A DNA stretch of 36,999 nucleotides from Rhodobacterales bacterium (GCA_002746935.1 PDRW01000011.1:1-36999); one strand, 5' to 3'. Shown: positions 18,452 through 26,379, counted from the first letter of the stretch. Numbers and translations are program-made. Notes: generated by a model from the sequence alone, not told the origin.

Positions 18452-19234
18452 GTGGCCAGAAAACCCTCCTGGGTGGTCGAAAAGGAGCGCGCCCGCAGCG
18501 CTGGCGCGCGCGAGACCCTGTGGCTTTTCGGCCTGCATGCGGTGCGTGACGCGCTGCTCAACCCGGCCCGCGAGAAGCGCCGTCTGGTGGTGACCAAAAA
18601 CGCCGCCGACCGGCTCGGCGAGGCCATCTCCGCTGCCGGGCTGGAGCCGGAGATTGCCGATCCGCGCCGGTTTCCGGTGCCGCTGGACCCGGGAAGCGTT
18701 CACCAGGGTGCAGCGCTCGAGGTGAAACCGCTCGACTGGGGCCCGCTCGAGGCGATCTGCGCCGCGCCCCCCGGCACGGCTCCCCGTGTGGTGCTGCTCG
18801 ACCGGGTGTCGGACCCGCATAACGTCGGTGCCATCCTGCGGTCGGCGGAGGTGTTCGGTGCCGCGGCTGTGGTGGCGACCCGGCGCCATGCCGCCCCCGA
18901 AACCGGGGCGCTCGCCAAGACCGCCTCCGGCGCGCTGGAGCGCCAGCCCTACCTGCGGGTGACCAACCTCGCCCGGGCGATGGAGAGCCTGCGCGGCCTG
19001 GGCTATGTGCTGCTGGGCCTCGACGGCGAGGCCGAAGAGGGCATCGGCGCGGCGGTTGCGGCGCTGCCCGGCGTGCCGCTGGGCCTGGTGCTCGGCGCCG
19101 AGGGGCCGGGCCTGCGCGACAAGACCCGGGCCACCTGCGACCGGCTGGTGAAAATCCCCTTTGCCCGCGGGTTCGGCTCGCTCAACGTCTCCAACGCCGC
19201 CGCAGTTGCCCTTTACGCTGCCCGGGCCGGGTGA
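18452..19234 (+). CDS. rlmB: 23S rRNA 2'-O-ribose methyltransferase, RlmB type (SpoU family)
   Basis: SPOUT-class methyltransferase expected to methylate the ribose of G2251 in 23S rRNA. The 260-residue protein has an N-terminal RNA-binding domain (LFGLHAVRDALLNP, about 22-35) and the three SPOUT motifs in order: DRVSDPHNVGAILRSAEVFGA (about 112-132), LGLVLGAEGPGLR (about 209-221) and IPFARGFGSLNVSNAAAVALY (about 236-256). The third motif has Phe-Ala-Arg where many RlmB proteins have Met or Gly variants. The start is a GTG at 18452 with AAAGGA (18439-18444) seven bases before it; the open frame extends upstream across the tRNA but is not coding there. Whether the target is G2251 or another site cannot be told from sequence alone. 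Confidence 0.92.
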   Translation: MARKPSWVVEKERARSAGARETLWLFGLHAVRDALLNPAREKRRLVVTKNAADRLGEAISAAGLEPEIADPRRFPVPLDPGSVHQGAALEVKPLDWGPLEAICAAPPGTAPRVVLLDRVSDPHNVGAILRSAEVFGAAAVVATRRHAAPETGALAKTASGALERQPYLRVTNLARAMESLRGLGYVLLGLDGEAEEGIGAAVAALPGVPLGLVLGAEGPGLRDKTRATCDRLVKIPFARGFGSLNVSNAAAVALYAARAG

Positions 19235-19307
19235 TCCGGCCGGGGACGAAATTCATGATGTGTTCACTTTTTGGCTACCCGCCCTTTTTCTGGCGCTATG
19301 TGTTCCT

Positions 19308-19404
19308 ATCTCTGTAGGGAAAGCGGACTGTGGAGCGTCCGTTTTCGTGATCACTGTCCCTCGTTCCACGAAACTGCGCCCGGCATTCCCGGGCGCTTCT
19401 TTTT
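19308..19404 (+). ncRNA. candidate small RNA or 3'-UTR RNA
   Basis: Between rlmB and the CoA-binding gene lie three successive hairpins: GAAAGCGGAC with GTCCGTTTTC (19319-19346, 10 bp, one G-T pair), a small TCGT/ACGA stem (about 19360-19370), and a strong terminator. No open frame explains them. A weak promoter could be TTGGCT (19271-19276) with GCTATG (19295-19300), giving a transcript of about 97 bases. The alternative is a structured 3' UTR of rlmB. No match to a known RNA family is recognised. Confidence 0.42.
19376..19404 (+). terminator. Rho-independent terminator
   Basis: GCGCCCGG pairs with CCGGGCGC around CATTC, followed by TTCTTTTT. It is a textbook intrinsic terminator, about 140 bp after the rlmB stop. 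Confidence 0.9.
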
Positions 19405-19478
19405 GGCGGTCTGGCCAGGCGGTATCCGACCCCGGGGGAAGGGGGGGCGTATCCGCACCGGAGCCGGAATGGGCAGGC

Positions 19479-19510
19479 AGGGGAGCCAGGGGAGCCAGGG
19501 GAGCCAGGGG
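19479..19510 (+). repeat. 9-bp G-rich tandem repeat, three copies and a partial
   Basis: AGGGGAGCC starts at 19479, 19488 and 19497, followed by a partial AGGGGCC. It is the third G-rich minirepeat in the window and lies between the terminator and the CoA-binding gene. Confidence 0.8.
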
Positions 19511-19582
19511 CCAAATGTCGCGCTTCCCTTCGGGCCACGCGCCGCCTATGGCGTTTGGCGAAATACCTGATACAAAAAGAGC

Positions 19583-19630
19583 ATCACCTGACGCGCCCAA
19601 AATCCATGATTTCAGGAAGCGTCAGGTGAT
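19583..19630 (+). promoter_or_regulatory. 12-bp inverted repeat upstream of the CoA-binding gene
   Basis: ATCACCTGACGC (19583-19594) and GCGTCAGGTGAT (19619-19630) are perfectly complementary with 24 bases between, and TCAGGTTTTT follows. It ends 34 bp before the ATG at 19665. It could be an operator for a dimeric regulator or an RNA hairpin with terminator character. Confidence 0.6.
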
Positions 19631-19664
19631 TCAGGTTTTTCGCATAACGCCCCGGGCTGCCCTC

Positions 19665-20087
19665 ATGACCACCGATACCGAACTCCGCCAGATCCTCGGC
19701 ACCACGAAGACCATCGCGCTCGTGGGCTTTTCCAGCAACCCCGAACGCCCCAGTCACAGGGTTGCCGTGTTCCTCGCCGAACGCGGCTACCGGGTGATTC
19801 CGGTCAACCCCGGTCTTGCGGGGCAGGACTTCATGGGAGAGCCCGTTGTTGCCGACCTTGCTTCGATTCCGAAGGATGCGGGCGTCGACATGCTCGACGT
19901 GTTCCGCCGCTCCGAACATGTGCCGCCGATCGTCGAGACGGCGCTGGCGGAGCTGCCCGGGCTGAAGACGATCTGGCTTCAGATCGGTGTGACCAGCGAA
20001 GCCGCCGCCAGGATGGCCGCGGACAAGGGCCTTGCCTTTGTCGAGAACCTGTGCCCGAAGATGGAGCTTGAGCGGCTCGACGGCTGA
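19665..20087 (+). CDS. CoA-binding domain protein
   Basis: A 140-residue single-domain protein of the CoA-binding (YccU-like) family with a Rossmann-type fold. Seen are the nucleotide-binding start KTIALVGFSSNPERPSHRVA (about 13-32), GYRVIPVNPGLAGQDFMGE, VDMLDVFRRSEHVPPIVE and the C-terminal ENLCPKMELERL, where the family usually has a conserved cysteine. Biochemical role is not established. The longer upstream frame runs through the terminator and repeats, so the ATG at 19665 (MTTDTELR) is chosen, which matches the family start. No strong ribosome-binding site is seen. Confidence 0.88.
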   Translation: MTTDTELRQILGTTKTIALVGFSSNPERPSHRVAVFLAERGYRVIPVNPGLAGQDFMGEPVVADLASIPKDAGVDMLDVFRRSEHVPPIVETALAELPGLKTIWLQIGVTSEAAARMAADKGLAFVENLCPKMELERLDG

Positions 20088-20466
20088 GCCCGCGCCGCCC
20101 TTCCGGCATGGCCGCCGCCGCGCGGCGGTTCGTGCGGGTCTCCGGGGCCGCCATGGCTGTATTGTTTTCCATTGGCTTTCAAGGGGCTGGCCGCTTTTCT
20201 TGAAGTGATGCCAACAATATCCGGTTCCCGCTCCGCGTTCCCTTGAGCCCGGGTGCCCGGGGTGCACAGGCCGCGCCACCGGTGCTCCGTTCGGCCTGCC
20301 CTGTCCCGCCCGCTGGCAACAACCCGCAGGCCATGGGGTCTGGCTGCATTTGGACTCGACTCGCGGCTTCCGGTCGGGGATACCCGGTGGCTGGGCGCAC
20401 CGGGGCCGGGGGCGTTCGGGTTCCGGTATGGGAACGGCACAGGGGCGGAATGGGGCAGGGGGCGGA
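20088..20466. other. Intergenic stretch without recognisable gene
   Basis: No supported gene is present in these 379 bp. An AT-richer patch at about 20158-20220 (TGTATTGTTTTCC, TTTTCTTGAAGTG, CAACAATATCC) could hold a promoter for the next gene, but no convincing pair of boxes is seen. Confidence 0.5.
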
Positions 20467-21291
20467 ATGGCGTTCAGAGAAATCACACCGGGCGATCTGC
20501 CGCTTCTGCCCGCTCTGCTCAGCGAGGGGTTTCCGGCGACCCGCCCGGAATTCTGGTCCCGGGCGCTCGATGTGCTCGACCGGCGGCCGCCGGTCGAGGG
20601 CTTGCCGCGCTATGGCCTCGTGCTGGAGGCGGAGGGCGGGCTTCATGCGGTGATGCTGATGCTGTCGCAGATGCGCGGCACGGTGCGGCTGTGCAATCTG
20701 TCGAGCTGGTATGTGCGCGCCAGTCACCGGGGCTATGCCTCCTTCATGCTTGCCCAGGCGCTGAAGGCGAAGGACGTGACTTGGCTCGACTGCTCGCCAA
20801 CCCCGCCGGTGGTGCCGATGATCGAGAAATTCGGCTTCGAGCCCTATACCGGCGGGTCGGTGCTGCTGGATGCGCGGGCCTCTGTCCGGCGGGGTCCGGC
20901 AGTGGGTCCGCTCCGGCCCGGCACGCTGGAGACGCTGGAGGCGGCGGAGCGGGAACGGATCGAGGCCAATCTGCGCGCCGGGTGCCGCGGGCTGGTGGCG
21001 CAGGGCACCGGGGAACAGCCGCTGCTCTACCGGGTCGCGCGGGTCAAGCGGCATGTGCCGGTCGCGCGCTTCGTCTACGGGGCGCCGGAGGTGATCCTGG
21101 CCCATGCGGGCGCGATCGCCCGCCACCTGCTGGCCCGGGGGATCCCGCTGGCGCTGGTCGACCGGCCGGTCGGGGCCGCCGTTCCGCTGGGCCGGGAAAT
21201 GCCCGGCTACGGGGTGCGCTACTGCCGCGGCGACGCCGCGCCGCCGGTGGGCGATCTGCTCGACACGGAATATGCCCTGTTCGGGATCTGA
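20467..21291 (+). CDS. Acyltransferase-like protein (GNAT-like N-terminal half)
   Basis: A 274-residue soluble protein. Its first 140 residues look like a GNAT fold: MAFREITPGDLPLL, a central strand YVRASHRGYASFMLAQAL (candidate acyl-CoA-binding turn) and MIEKFGFEPYTGG, a typical GNAT C-terminal motif. The C-terminal half has a region about ARHLLARGIPLALVDRP and ends with TEYALFGI. Substrate unknown. The frame is open further upstream, but GGGGCAGGGGGCGGA directly precedes the ATG at 20467 and the resemblance begins there. It is convergent with ccmI. Confidence 0.7.
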   Translation: MAFREITPGDLPLLPALLSEGFPATRPEFWSRALDVLDRRPPVEGLPRYGLVLEAEGGLHAVMLMLSQMRGTVRLCNLSSWYVRASHRGYASFMLAQALKAKDVTWLDCSPTPPVVPMIEKFGFEPYTGGSVLLDARASVRRGPAVGPLRPGTLETLEAAERERIEANLRAGCRGLVAQGTGEQPLLYRVARVKRHVPVARFVYGAPEVILAHAGAIARHLLARGIPLALVDRPVGAAVPLGREMPGYGVRYCRGDAAPPVGDLLDTEYALFGI

Positions 21292-21400
21292 AGCGGGGGG
21301 AGGGCGCGTGCCGCCGGGGTTGCCCTTGTTCATACGACGATCTGCGTGCCCGCGCGCCCGGGATGACCGCAACCGCCGTGGCCGCGCGGCCCGCCCGGGC

Positions 21401-22828
21401 TCACTCGATGTCGATCAGGTCCGCCACGCCGTTTGCCAGCATCTCGAGCACGGGCGGATCGGTTGCGAAATGCTCCTTCGCGGTGGCATAGGCGGCTTCG
21501 GCCTTTTCGTAATCGCCGAGCACCGCGTAGGAGCGCACCAGCATGATCCATTTGTCCGGATGGGCCGGGTCTTCGGCGAGGCGGGCGGCGAGGCCGGCAA
21601 CCATGGCGTCGATCGACGCGCCCTGTTCGGCCTCGGGCTGGGCGGCGCTCGCGGGGGCATCGGCCGTGGTGGGGCCGGAGGTGCCTGCGGGACTCTCGGG
21701 CTGGTAGATGTCCATTCCCAGCATGACCGCGGCCGCGTCGAACTTTTCCTGCACGAAGGGGGCGCCGGTGAAATGCGCAGCACCTTGAGTCAGCACGCTG
21801 GCGGCGCGGTCGTTGTCGCCCGCCCGGGCCAGCCGGGTGGCGAGCTCGATCCAGGCGGCATGGTCGAGCGGGTTTTCGGCGAGCTGCGCTTCCAGCTCGG
21901 CGATGCGGGCTTCTCCGACCTCGCCTTCGCTGGCCCCGCCGGCGGCGGCGATCTCGGCTTCGGTGGCGTCGGGCAGAACCTCGGTCAGATCCCGGCCGAG
22001 AAACCGCACCATGTTGACGATGTCGCGGCGCAGCAGCGCCATATAGGGGGCGTCGGCGGGGCTGTCCTGCTTCAGCCGGAGCCAGTCGTCCAGCGCGCCC
22101 GCGAAATCCTGCGCCTGCGCCTTGGCCAGCGCCACATAATAGCGGGCGCGCGGGTCCGGGGTTTCGGTGAGCACGGTTTCGAAGATGATCCGCGCCGCCG
22201 CCGGCACCTTGTTGCCGTTGGCGAGCACCAGCGCCTCGCCATAGGCCGCCTGCACCCCGGGCTCGTCGGGTTCCAGTTCGGCGGCGTGGCGATAGGCTTC
22301 GGCGGCGGCGGCGTTGTCGCCGATCTCGGCATAGGAGGTGGCGAGCACCCACCAGTCCTCGAAGCTTTCCGGGTTCTCGGCGGTGCGCCGGGTCATCAGC
22401 TGGATGCGGGCGGCCATGTCGCCCGAAGCGGCGCGGCGTTGGAGGATTTCGGTGCGTCGCTCCGCCAGCGGCCGGTCGGGCAGGCCGGGCTGGCCGGTGA
22501 CGACATAGCCGCCGAGCGCCACCGCGGCGGCGATTGCGGTGAGCGCCAGCGCCGCCAGCGGCGCGCGGTCGGAGCGGCTGAACCCGCCGTCGAGATGACG
22601 CGCGGCGGCGAGGGTGCGGCGCTCGATCTCCTGGGCGGCGGCGTCGCGCTGGTCGGCGGTGATCAGCCCCTGGGCCAGGTCGCGGTCGAGCTCGTCGAGC
22701 TGGTCGCGGAACACCGAGATCGCGCCGTCGCTGTCGTCCATCTCGATCGTGCCCCTGCGCAGGAAGGGCCAGGCGATCCAGAGCGCGCCGGCCAGGGCAA
22801 GGGCGAGAGCGGCAGGCCAGAACATCAT
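21401..22828 (-). CDS. ccmI: Cytochrome c biogenesis protein CcmI
   Basis: Holds apocytochrome c and presents it to the CcmF-CcmH haem ligation complex on the outer face of the inner membrane. The 475-residue protein has two N-terminal membrane spans (about 1-20 and 92-115) with a cytoplasmic loop between them carrying DQLDELDRDLAQGLI, and a long periplasmic part with TPR-like helices (ENPESFEDWWVLATSYAEIGD, DEPGVQAAYGEALVLANG, DKWIMLVRSYAVLGDYEKAEAAYATA). The start overlaps the ccmH stop by four bases, so they are translationally coupled. It is last in a regulator-ccmF-ccmH-ccmI operon, divergent from a multihaem cytochrome gene. Confidence 0.93.
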   Translation of the reverse strand: MMFWPAALALALAGALWIAWPFLRRGTIEMDDSDGAISVFRDQLDELDRDLAQGLITADQRDAAAQEIERRTLAAARHLDGGFSRSDRAPLAALALTAIAAAVALGGYVVTGQPGLPDRPLAERRTEILQRRAASGDMAARIQLMTRRTAENPESFEDWWVLATSYAEIGDNAAAAEAYRHAAELEPDEPGVQAAYGEALVLANGNKVPAAARIIFETVLTETPDPRARYYVALAKAQAQDFAGALDDWLRLKQDSPADAPYMALLRRDIVNMVRFLGRDLTEVLPDATEAEIAAAGGASEGEVGEARIAELEAQLAENPLDHAAWIELATRLARAGDNDRAASVLTQGAAHFTGAPFVQEKFDAAAVMLGMDIYQPESPAGTSGPTTADAPASAAQPEAEQGASIDAMVAGLAARLAEDPAHPDKWIMLVRSYAVLGDYEKAEAAYATAKEHFATDPPVLEMLANGVADLIDIE

Positions 22829-23367
22829 GTCTTCCCCTTGAGGATGCGTTGCGCCTTGCGGCGGTCGTCGTCGGAAAGCGCGGGCGCGGCGGGGGCGCGG
22901 GCCTGGCGGCGGCGGTAGCCATAGGCGCCGAGCGCGCCCAGCAGAAGGAACAGCACCGGGGCGGCCCAGAGCGCATATGTCCGCGCCGAGAGGGGCGGTT
23001 TCAGCAGCACGTAATCGCCGTAACGGTCATGGATATAGGCCAGCACTTCGGCGTCGCTGTCGCCCGCCGCCATGCGTTCGCGCACCAGCACGCGCAGGTC
23101 GCGGGCAAGACCGGCATTGGAATCGAAGATGCTTTCGTTCTGGCAGACGAGGCAGCGGAGTTTCCGCCCGATCGCGCGGGCGCGGGCCTCTTCGGCGGGG
23201 TTGTCGAACATCTCGGCGGCGTCGAGGGCATGGGCCGCGGGAATGAGGGCCGCAGGGATGAGGGCGAGGGCAAGCGCGAGGGCCAGAACAAGGCCCCTGG
23301 ACAGGCTCGGAAGACGCGGAGCCGTTTGCAAACGGCCTGGAGCGGAGCGGCGGGCCATGGGCATCAT
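22825..23367 (-). CDS. ccmH: Cytochrome c biogenesis protein CcmH
   Basis: Membrane-anchored thiol oxidoreductase that reduces the cysteines of apocytochrome c before haem attachment. The 180-residue protein has an N-terminal signal/anchor, the conserved redox motif LRCLVCQNESI (about residues 71-81), the helical NAGLARDLRVLVRERMAAGDSDAEVLAYIHDRYGDYVLLKPP, and a C-terminal membrane span followed by a short basic tail. Starts at 23367 or at the internal ATG codons nearby are all possible (MMPMARR). It begins four bases after the ccmF stop and overlaps ccmI. Confidence 0.94.
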   Translation of the reverse strand: MMPMARRSAPGRLQTAPRLPSLSRGLVLALALALALIPAALIPAAHALDAAEMFDNPAEEARARAIGRKLRCLVCQNESIFDSNAGLARDLRVLVRERMAAGDSDAEVLAYIHDRYGDYVLLKPPLSARTYALWAAPVLFLLLGALGAYGYRRRQARAPAAPALSDDDRRKAQRILKGKT

Positions 23368-23371
23368 CGTC

Positions 23372-25342
23372 CTATTCTGCCGGCTGGGCGGTGAAACGGC
23401 GGGTCGGGGCGCCGATCCGCAGCCGCCGGTCGGTGAGCGAGATCAGGGCGGAAAGCGTGAGCAGCAGCCCGCCGAACCACATCCAGGGCACGCCCGGGTT
23501 GTAGTAATAGCGCGTCACGAAGCCGCCCTGTCCGTCCGGGTCGCCCAGCACCGCGTAGAGATCGCCGTGCCAGAGGGTGACAATCCCGGCTTCGGTGGTC
23601 GGGCGTCCCTGCACCGGATAGAAGCGGCGTTCGGGGTGGAGGGTGGCGACGGGCTGGTCGTCGCGGCTGACGGTAACCGTGGCGATGGAGGTCTGGTAGT
23701 TGGGGCCGGCGTCGGCCACCACCTCGCCGAGGGTAAAGGCGTAGGGGCCGACCTGAACCGCGTCGCCCGGGGCGGAGGTCTGGATCTCCTCGACCTTCCA
23801 GACCGACACCGCCACCACGCCGGCCGCGGCGATGGCCAGCCCGAGGTGGCCGAGATAGAGCCCCCAGGCCGAGCGCGGCAGGCCGATGAGGCGCCTCAGC
23901 CGGGCCGCGCCGGATTTGCGGCCGCCGAGACGGGTCCAGAGATCCTGAAGCGTCGCCACGCCGAGCCAGATGGCGATGAGAATGCCGAGGAGGCCGACCG
24001 GGCTCTTGAGCCCGAGCGTGAGCGCGGCCAGCGCCGTCAGCCCCGAGGCGATGGCGAGGCCGATGCCGGCCTTCCTCAGCACCACCGCCGGGCGGGCGCG
24101 TTTCCACGACAGAAACGGCCCGATCCCGGCGGCGACCATCACAAGCCCGAAGACCGGCAGGAAGCTCTGGTTGAAATAGGGCGCGCCGACGGTGATCTTG
24201 GCGCCGTTCACCAGTTCGAGCACCAGGGGGTAAAGCGTGCCGACGAAGACCACGCCGGTGGCCGCCGAAAGCCCGATATTGTTGAACAGCAGCCCGGTCT
24301 CGCGCGACCAGAGCGCAAACACCCCGCCCTCGGCGATCGACGACCCGCGCCAGGCGTAGAGCGTGAGCGCGCTGCCGATATAGAGCGCGAGCAGCGCGAG
24401 GATGAAGGTGCCACGGTCGGGGTCGGTCGCGAAGGCGTGGACGCTGGTGAGAATCCCCGAGCGCACGAGGAAGGTGCCGATCAGCGAGAGCGAGAAGGTC
24501 AGGATCGCGAGCAGAATGGTCCATTTCAGCAGCGCATTGCGCTTCTCGACCACGATCGCCGAATGCAGCAGCGCGGTGCCGATCAGCCAGGGCATGAAGG
24601 AGGCGTTCTCCACCGGATCCCAGAACCAGAACCCGCCCCAGCCAAGCTCGTAATAGGCCCACCACGCCCCGAGCGCGATGCCCGCGGTTAGGCCCGACCA
24701 TGCGATCAGCACCCAGGGCCGCATCCAGCGTGCCCAGGCCGGGTCGACCCGTCCGGTGATGAGGGCGGCGACGGCGAAGGAAAAGGCGGTCGAGAAGCCG
24801 ACATAGCCGAGGTAAAGCAGCGGCGGGTGGAAGGCGACGCCCGGATCCTGCAACAGCGGGTTCATGCCCTGGCCGTCGAGCGGCGGGGTGGCGATGCGCA
24901 GGAAGGGGTTGGAGGTGAACAGGATGAAGGCGTAGAAGCCCGCGCCGATCATCGCCTGCACCGCCAGCACGGTGGAGCGCATCACCACCGGGATCATCCG
25001 CCCGAACACCGAGATCAGCACTCCGAACAGCGCCAGCATGAACACCCAGAGCAGCATCGAGCCTTCATGGTTGGCCCAGACCCCGGTGACCTTGTAGAGC
25101 ATCGGCTTCAGGGAATGCGAGTTCAGCGCCACGTTGACCAGCGAGAAGTCGGAGACCACATAAGCATATGTCAGCGCGCCGAAGGCCAGCGCGGCGGCGG
25201 CGAATTGCACCTGCGCGGCGCTGTCGGCCACCCGCATCGCGGCGGCGGAGCGCGCGCGGGTGCCCCAGAGCGGCAGACTGGCCTGCACCAGCGATGCGGC
25301 CAGCGCGATCCACAAGGCGAGATGGCCCAGTTCGGCGATCAT
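23372..25342 (-). CDS. ccmF: Haem lyase CcmF
   Basis: Core of the system I cytochrome c haem ligase. The 656-residue protein has about 14-15 membrane spans, the start MIAELGHLALWIAL, the NHEGSMLLW stretch (about 89-97), the periplasmic WWD haem-handling domain GGFWFWDPVENASFMPW (about 230-246), and four conserved histidine sites including LLHSAIV (about 255). The gene start overlaps the stop of the FNR-type regulator as TGATG, so regulator and haem lyase are translated together. A neighbouring ccmE, common in this position, is absent here. Confidence 0.96.
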   Translation of the reverse strand: MIAELGHLALWIALAASLVQASLPLWGTRARSAAAMRVADSAAQVQFAAAALAFGALTYAYVVSDFSLVNVALNSHSLKPMLYKVTGVWANHEGSMLLWVFMLALFGVLISVFGRMIPVVMRSTVLAVQAMIGAGFYAFILFTSNPFLRIATPPLDGQGMNPLLQDPGVAFHPPLLYLGYVGFSTAFSFAVAALITGRVDPAWARWMRPWVLIAWSGLTAGIALGAWWAYYELGWGGFWFWDPVENASFMPWLIGTALLHSAIVVEKRNALLKWTILLAILTFSLSLIGTFLVRSGILTSVHAFATDPDRGTFILALLALYIGSALTLYAWRGSSIAEGGVFALWSRETGLLFNNIGLSAATGVVFVGTLYPLVLELVNGAKITVGAPYFNQSFLPVFGLVMVAAGIGPFLSWKRARPAVVLRKAGIGLAIASGLTALAALTLGLKSPVGLLGILIAIWLGVATLQDLWTRLGGRKSGAARLRRLIGLPRSAWGLYLGHLGLAIAAAGVVAVSVWKVEEIQTSAPGDAVQVGPYAFTLGEVVADAGPNYQTSIATVTVSRDDQPVATLHPERRFYPVQGRPTTEAGIVTLWHGDLYAVLGDPDGQGGFVTRYYYNPGVPWMWFGGLLLTLSALISLTDRRLRIGAPTRRFTAQPAE

Positions 25343-26151
25343 CAGGCGGTTCCCCCCTTGTCTTTGAGCTTGTCATTGAGCCCGTCGTGAATGACGGGGC
25401 AAAGGCCCGGGCCTCCCCCGGGCGTGCCGGCTTCGCCGCCGTGGAGCGCCGCCATCGGGTTGTGCGGCTTGCGGGCCACGGGCACCGGCAGCCGGCGCGC
25501 TACCGCGGCGGGGTCGGGCACCACATATTCGGTGGGCGAGAGGAATTTGAACAGCCCGGATTTCTTCAGCCGCGAGAAGATCCGGCTGACGGTTTCGGCG
25601 TTGAGGCCGAGATAATCGGCAATGTCCTCGCGTGACAGCGGCAGATGCACCGGGGCGTGGCCCGGGGTGAGTTCGGCAAGCTCGGCCAGAAACAGGGTGA
25701 CGCGTTCGGTCGAATCGAGCCGGCCGAGGGTGGTCAGATGCCGGGTGGCGATCTCCAGCCGGGTGTGGACCACCTCGAACATCGTATACATGAAGCCCGC
25801 ATCCTGTTGCAGCGCCTCGATGTCGTGGCTGAGGTCGATCTCGCAGATCTCCACCGGCTCCAGCGCTTCGAGCCAGGCGGGGCTGTCTTCATGGGCCATC
25901 GGCCCGCAGACGGTGGCGCCCGGGCGTTCGATCCCCGAGATCTGCCGGCGCCCGTCGCGCAGCGAAATGCAGATCGCCGCGGTGCCGGACAGCACCGTCC
26001 AGAGCTTCATGCAGGCAGCCGGACGGGTCTCGATCCGCTCACCGCGGACGAGGGCGATCCTGCGGGTGGCCTGCCGTCCTGCCTGTTCGGCGTAGCGGCA
26101 AAGCTTCGAGGCGCAGGAGAAGCATTCACCGGCATCGGCAATGGTCGCCAT
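25342..26151 (-). CDS. FNR-type Crp/Fnr family regulator with Fe-S cysteines
   Basis: A 269-residue transcription factor with an N-terminal cysteine cluster (C10, C13, C18), a cyclic-nucleotide-binding-like fold and a helix-turn-helix. C103 in VEICEIDL aligns with the fourth cluster ligand of E. coli FNR, so all four ligands for an oxygen-sensitive [4Fe-4S] cluster are present. The recognition helix LGLNAETVSRIFSRLKKSG has the E--SR pattern that reads TTGAT half-sites. The last 50 or so residues after the winged helix are unlike FNR proteins and fall on palindromic DNA (see 25372-25423). It is the first gene of the ccmF-ccmH-ccmI operon and divergent from the cytochrome gene. Expected role: switch both on when oxygen is low. 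Confidence 0.92.
   Translation of the reverse strand: MATIADAGECFSCASKLCRYAEQAGRQATRRIALVRGERIETRPAACMKLWTVLSGTAAICISLRDGRRQISGIERPGATVCGPMAHEDSPAWLEALEPVEICEIDLSHDIEALQQDAGFMYTMFEVVHTRLEIATRHLTTLGRLDSTERVTLFLAELAELTPGHAPVHLPLSREDIADYLGLNAETVSRIFSRLKKSGLFKFLSPTEYVVPDPAAVARRLPVPVARKPHNPMAALHGGEAGTPGGGPGLCPVIHDGLNDKLKDKGGTA
25372..25423. repeat. palindromic DNA under the regulator's C-terminal tail
   Basis: GTCATT (25372-25377) pairs with AATGAC (25390-25395), and GCCCGGG (25405-25411) with CCCGGGC (25417-25423, loop CCTCC). The words TTGAGC-TGTC/TTGAGCCCGTC repeat beside them. The structure resembles a REP-like element that has entered the 3' end of the regulator gene and become coding. Confidence 0.45.
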
Positions 26152-26214
26152 TTTGGCTCCGGTCGGGTGTGGCTCAAGATTGCCCTATCCGAAACGACCT
26201 CCGCCCGCGCCGCA

Positions 26215-26228
26215 ATGACCAGGATCAA
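26215..26228 (-). promoter_or_regulatory. FNR-like box before the regulator operon
   Basis: ATGAC-CAGG-ATCAA matches the FNR consensus TTGAY-N4-RTCAA at nine of ten positions. It lies 64 bp before the regulator start, so the regulator may control its own operon. Confidence 0.55.
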
Positions 26229-26326
26229 GCCGCGCCAAAAGGATGCCGTCCGCAAGACCGTCCGCAAGGCCGTCCGTATGGGCGGGTTTCCGCGGCAGGG
26301 CCGAATTTCTCCGCAAACCGCGAAAT

Positions 26327-26342
26327 CCTGACAATTGTCAGG
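26327..26342 (+). promoter_or_regulatory. FNR/NNR-like palindrome before the cytochrome gene
   Basis: CCTGACAATTGTCAGG is a perfect 16-bp palindrome. Its core CTGAC-N4-GTCAG matches the Crp/Fnr-family pattern TTGAC-N4-GTCAA at eight of ten positions. TACACT follows at 26365-26370, the right distance for a class II (-41.5) activated promoter, predicting transcription from about 26376. Confidence 0.65.
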
Positions 26343-26364
26343 GCGGCGACATGCCGCGCCCGGT

Positions 26365-26370
26365 TACACT
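26365..26370 (+). promoter_or_regulatory. candidate -10 element of the cytochrome promoter
   Basis: TACACT lies about 32 bp from the centre of the palindrome at 26327-26342, as in FNR class II promoters. A -35 box is not needed or seen. Confidence 0.45.
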
Positions 26371-26379
26371 TTTCCTGAG

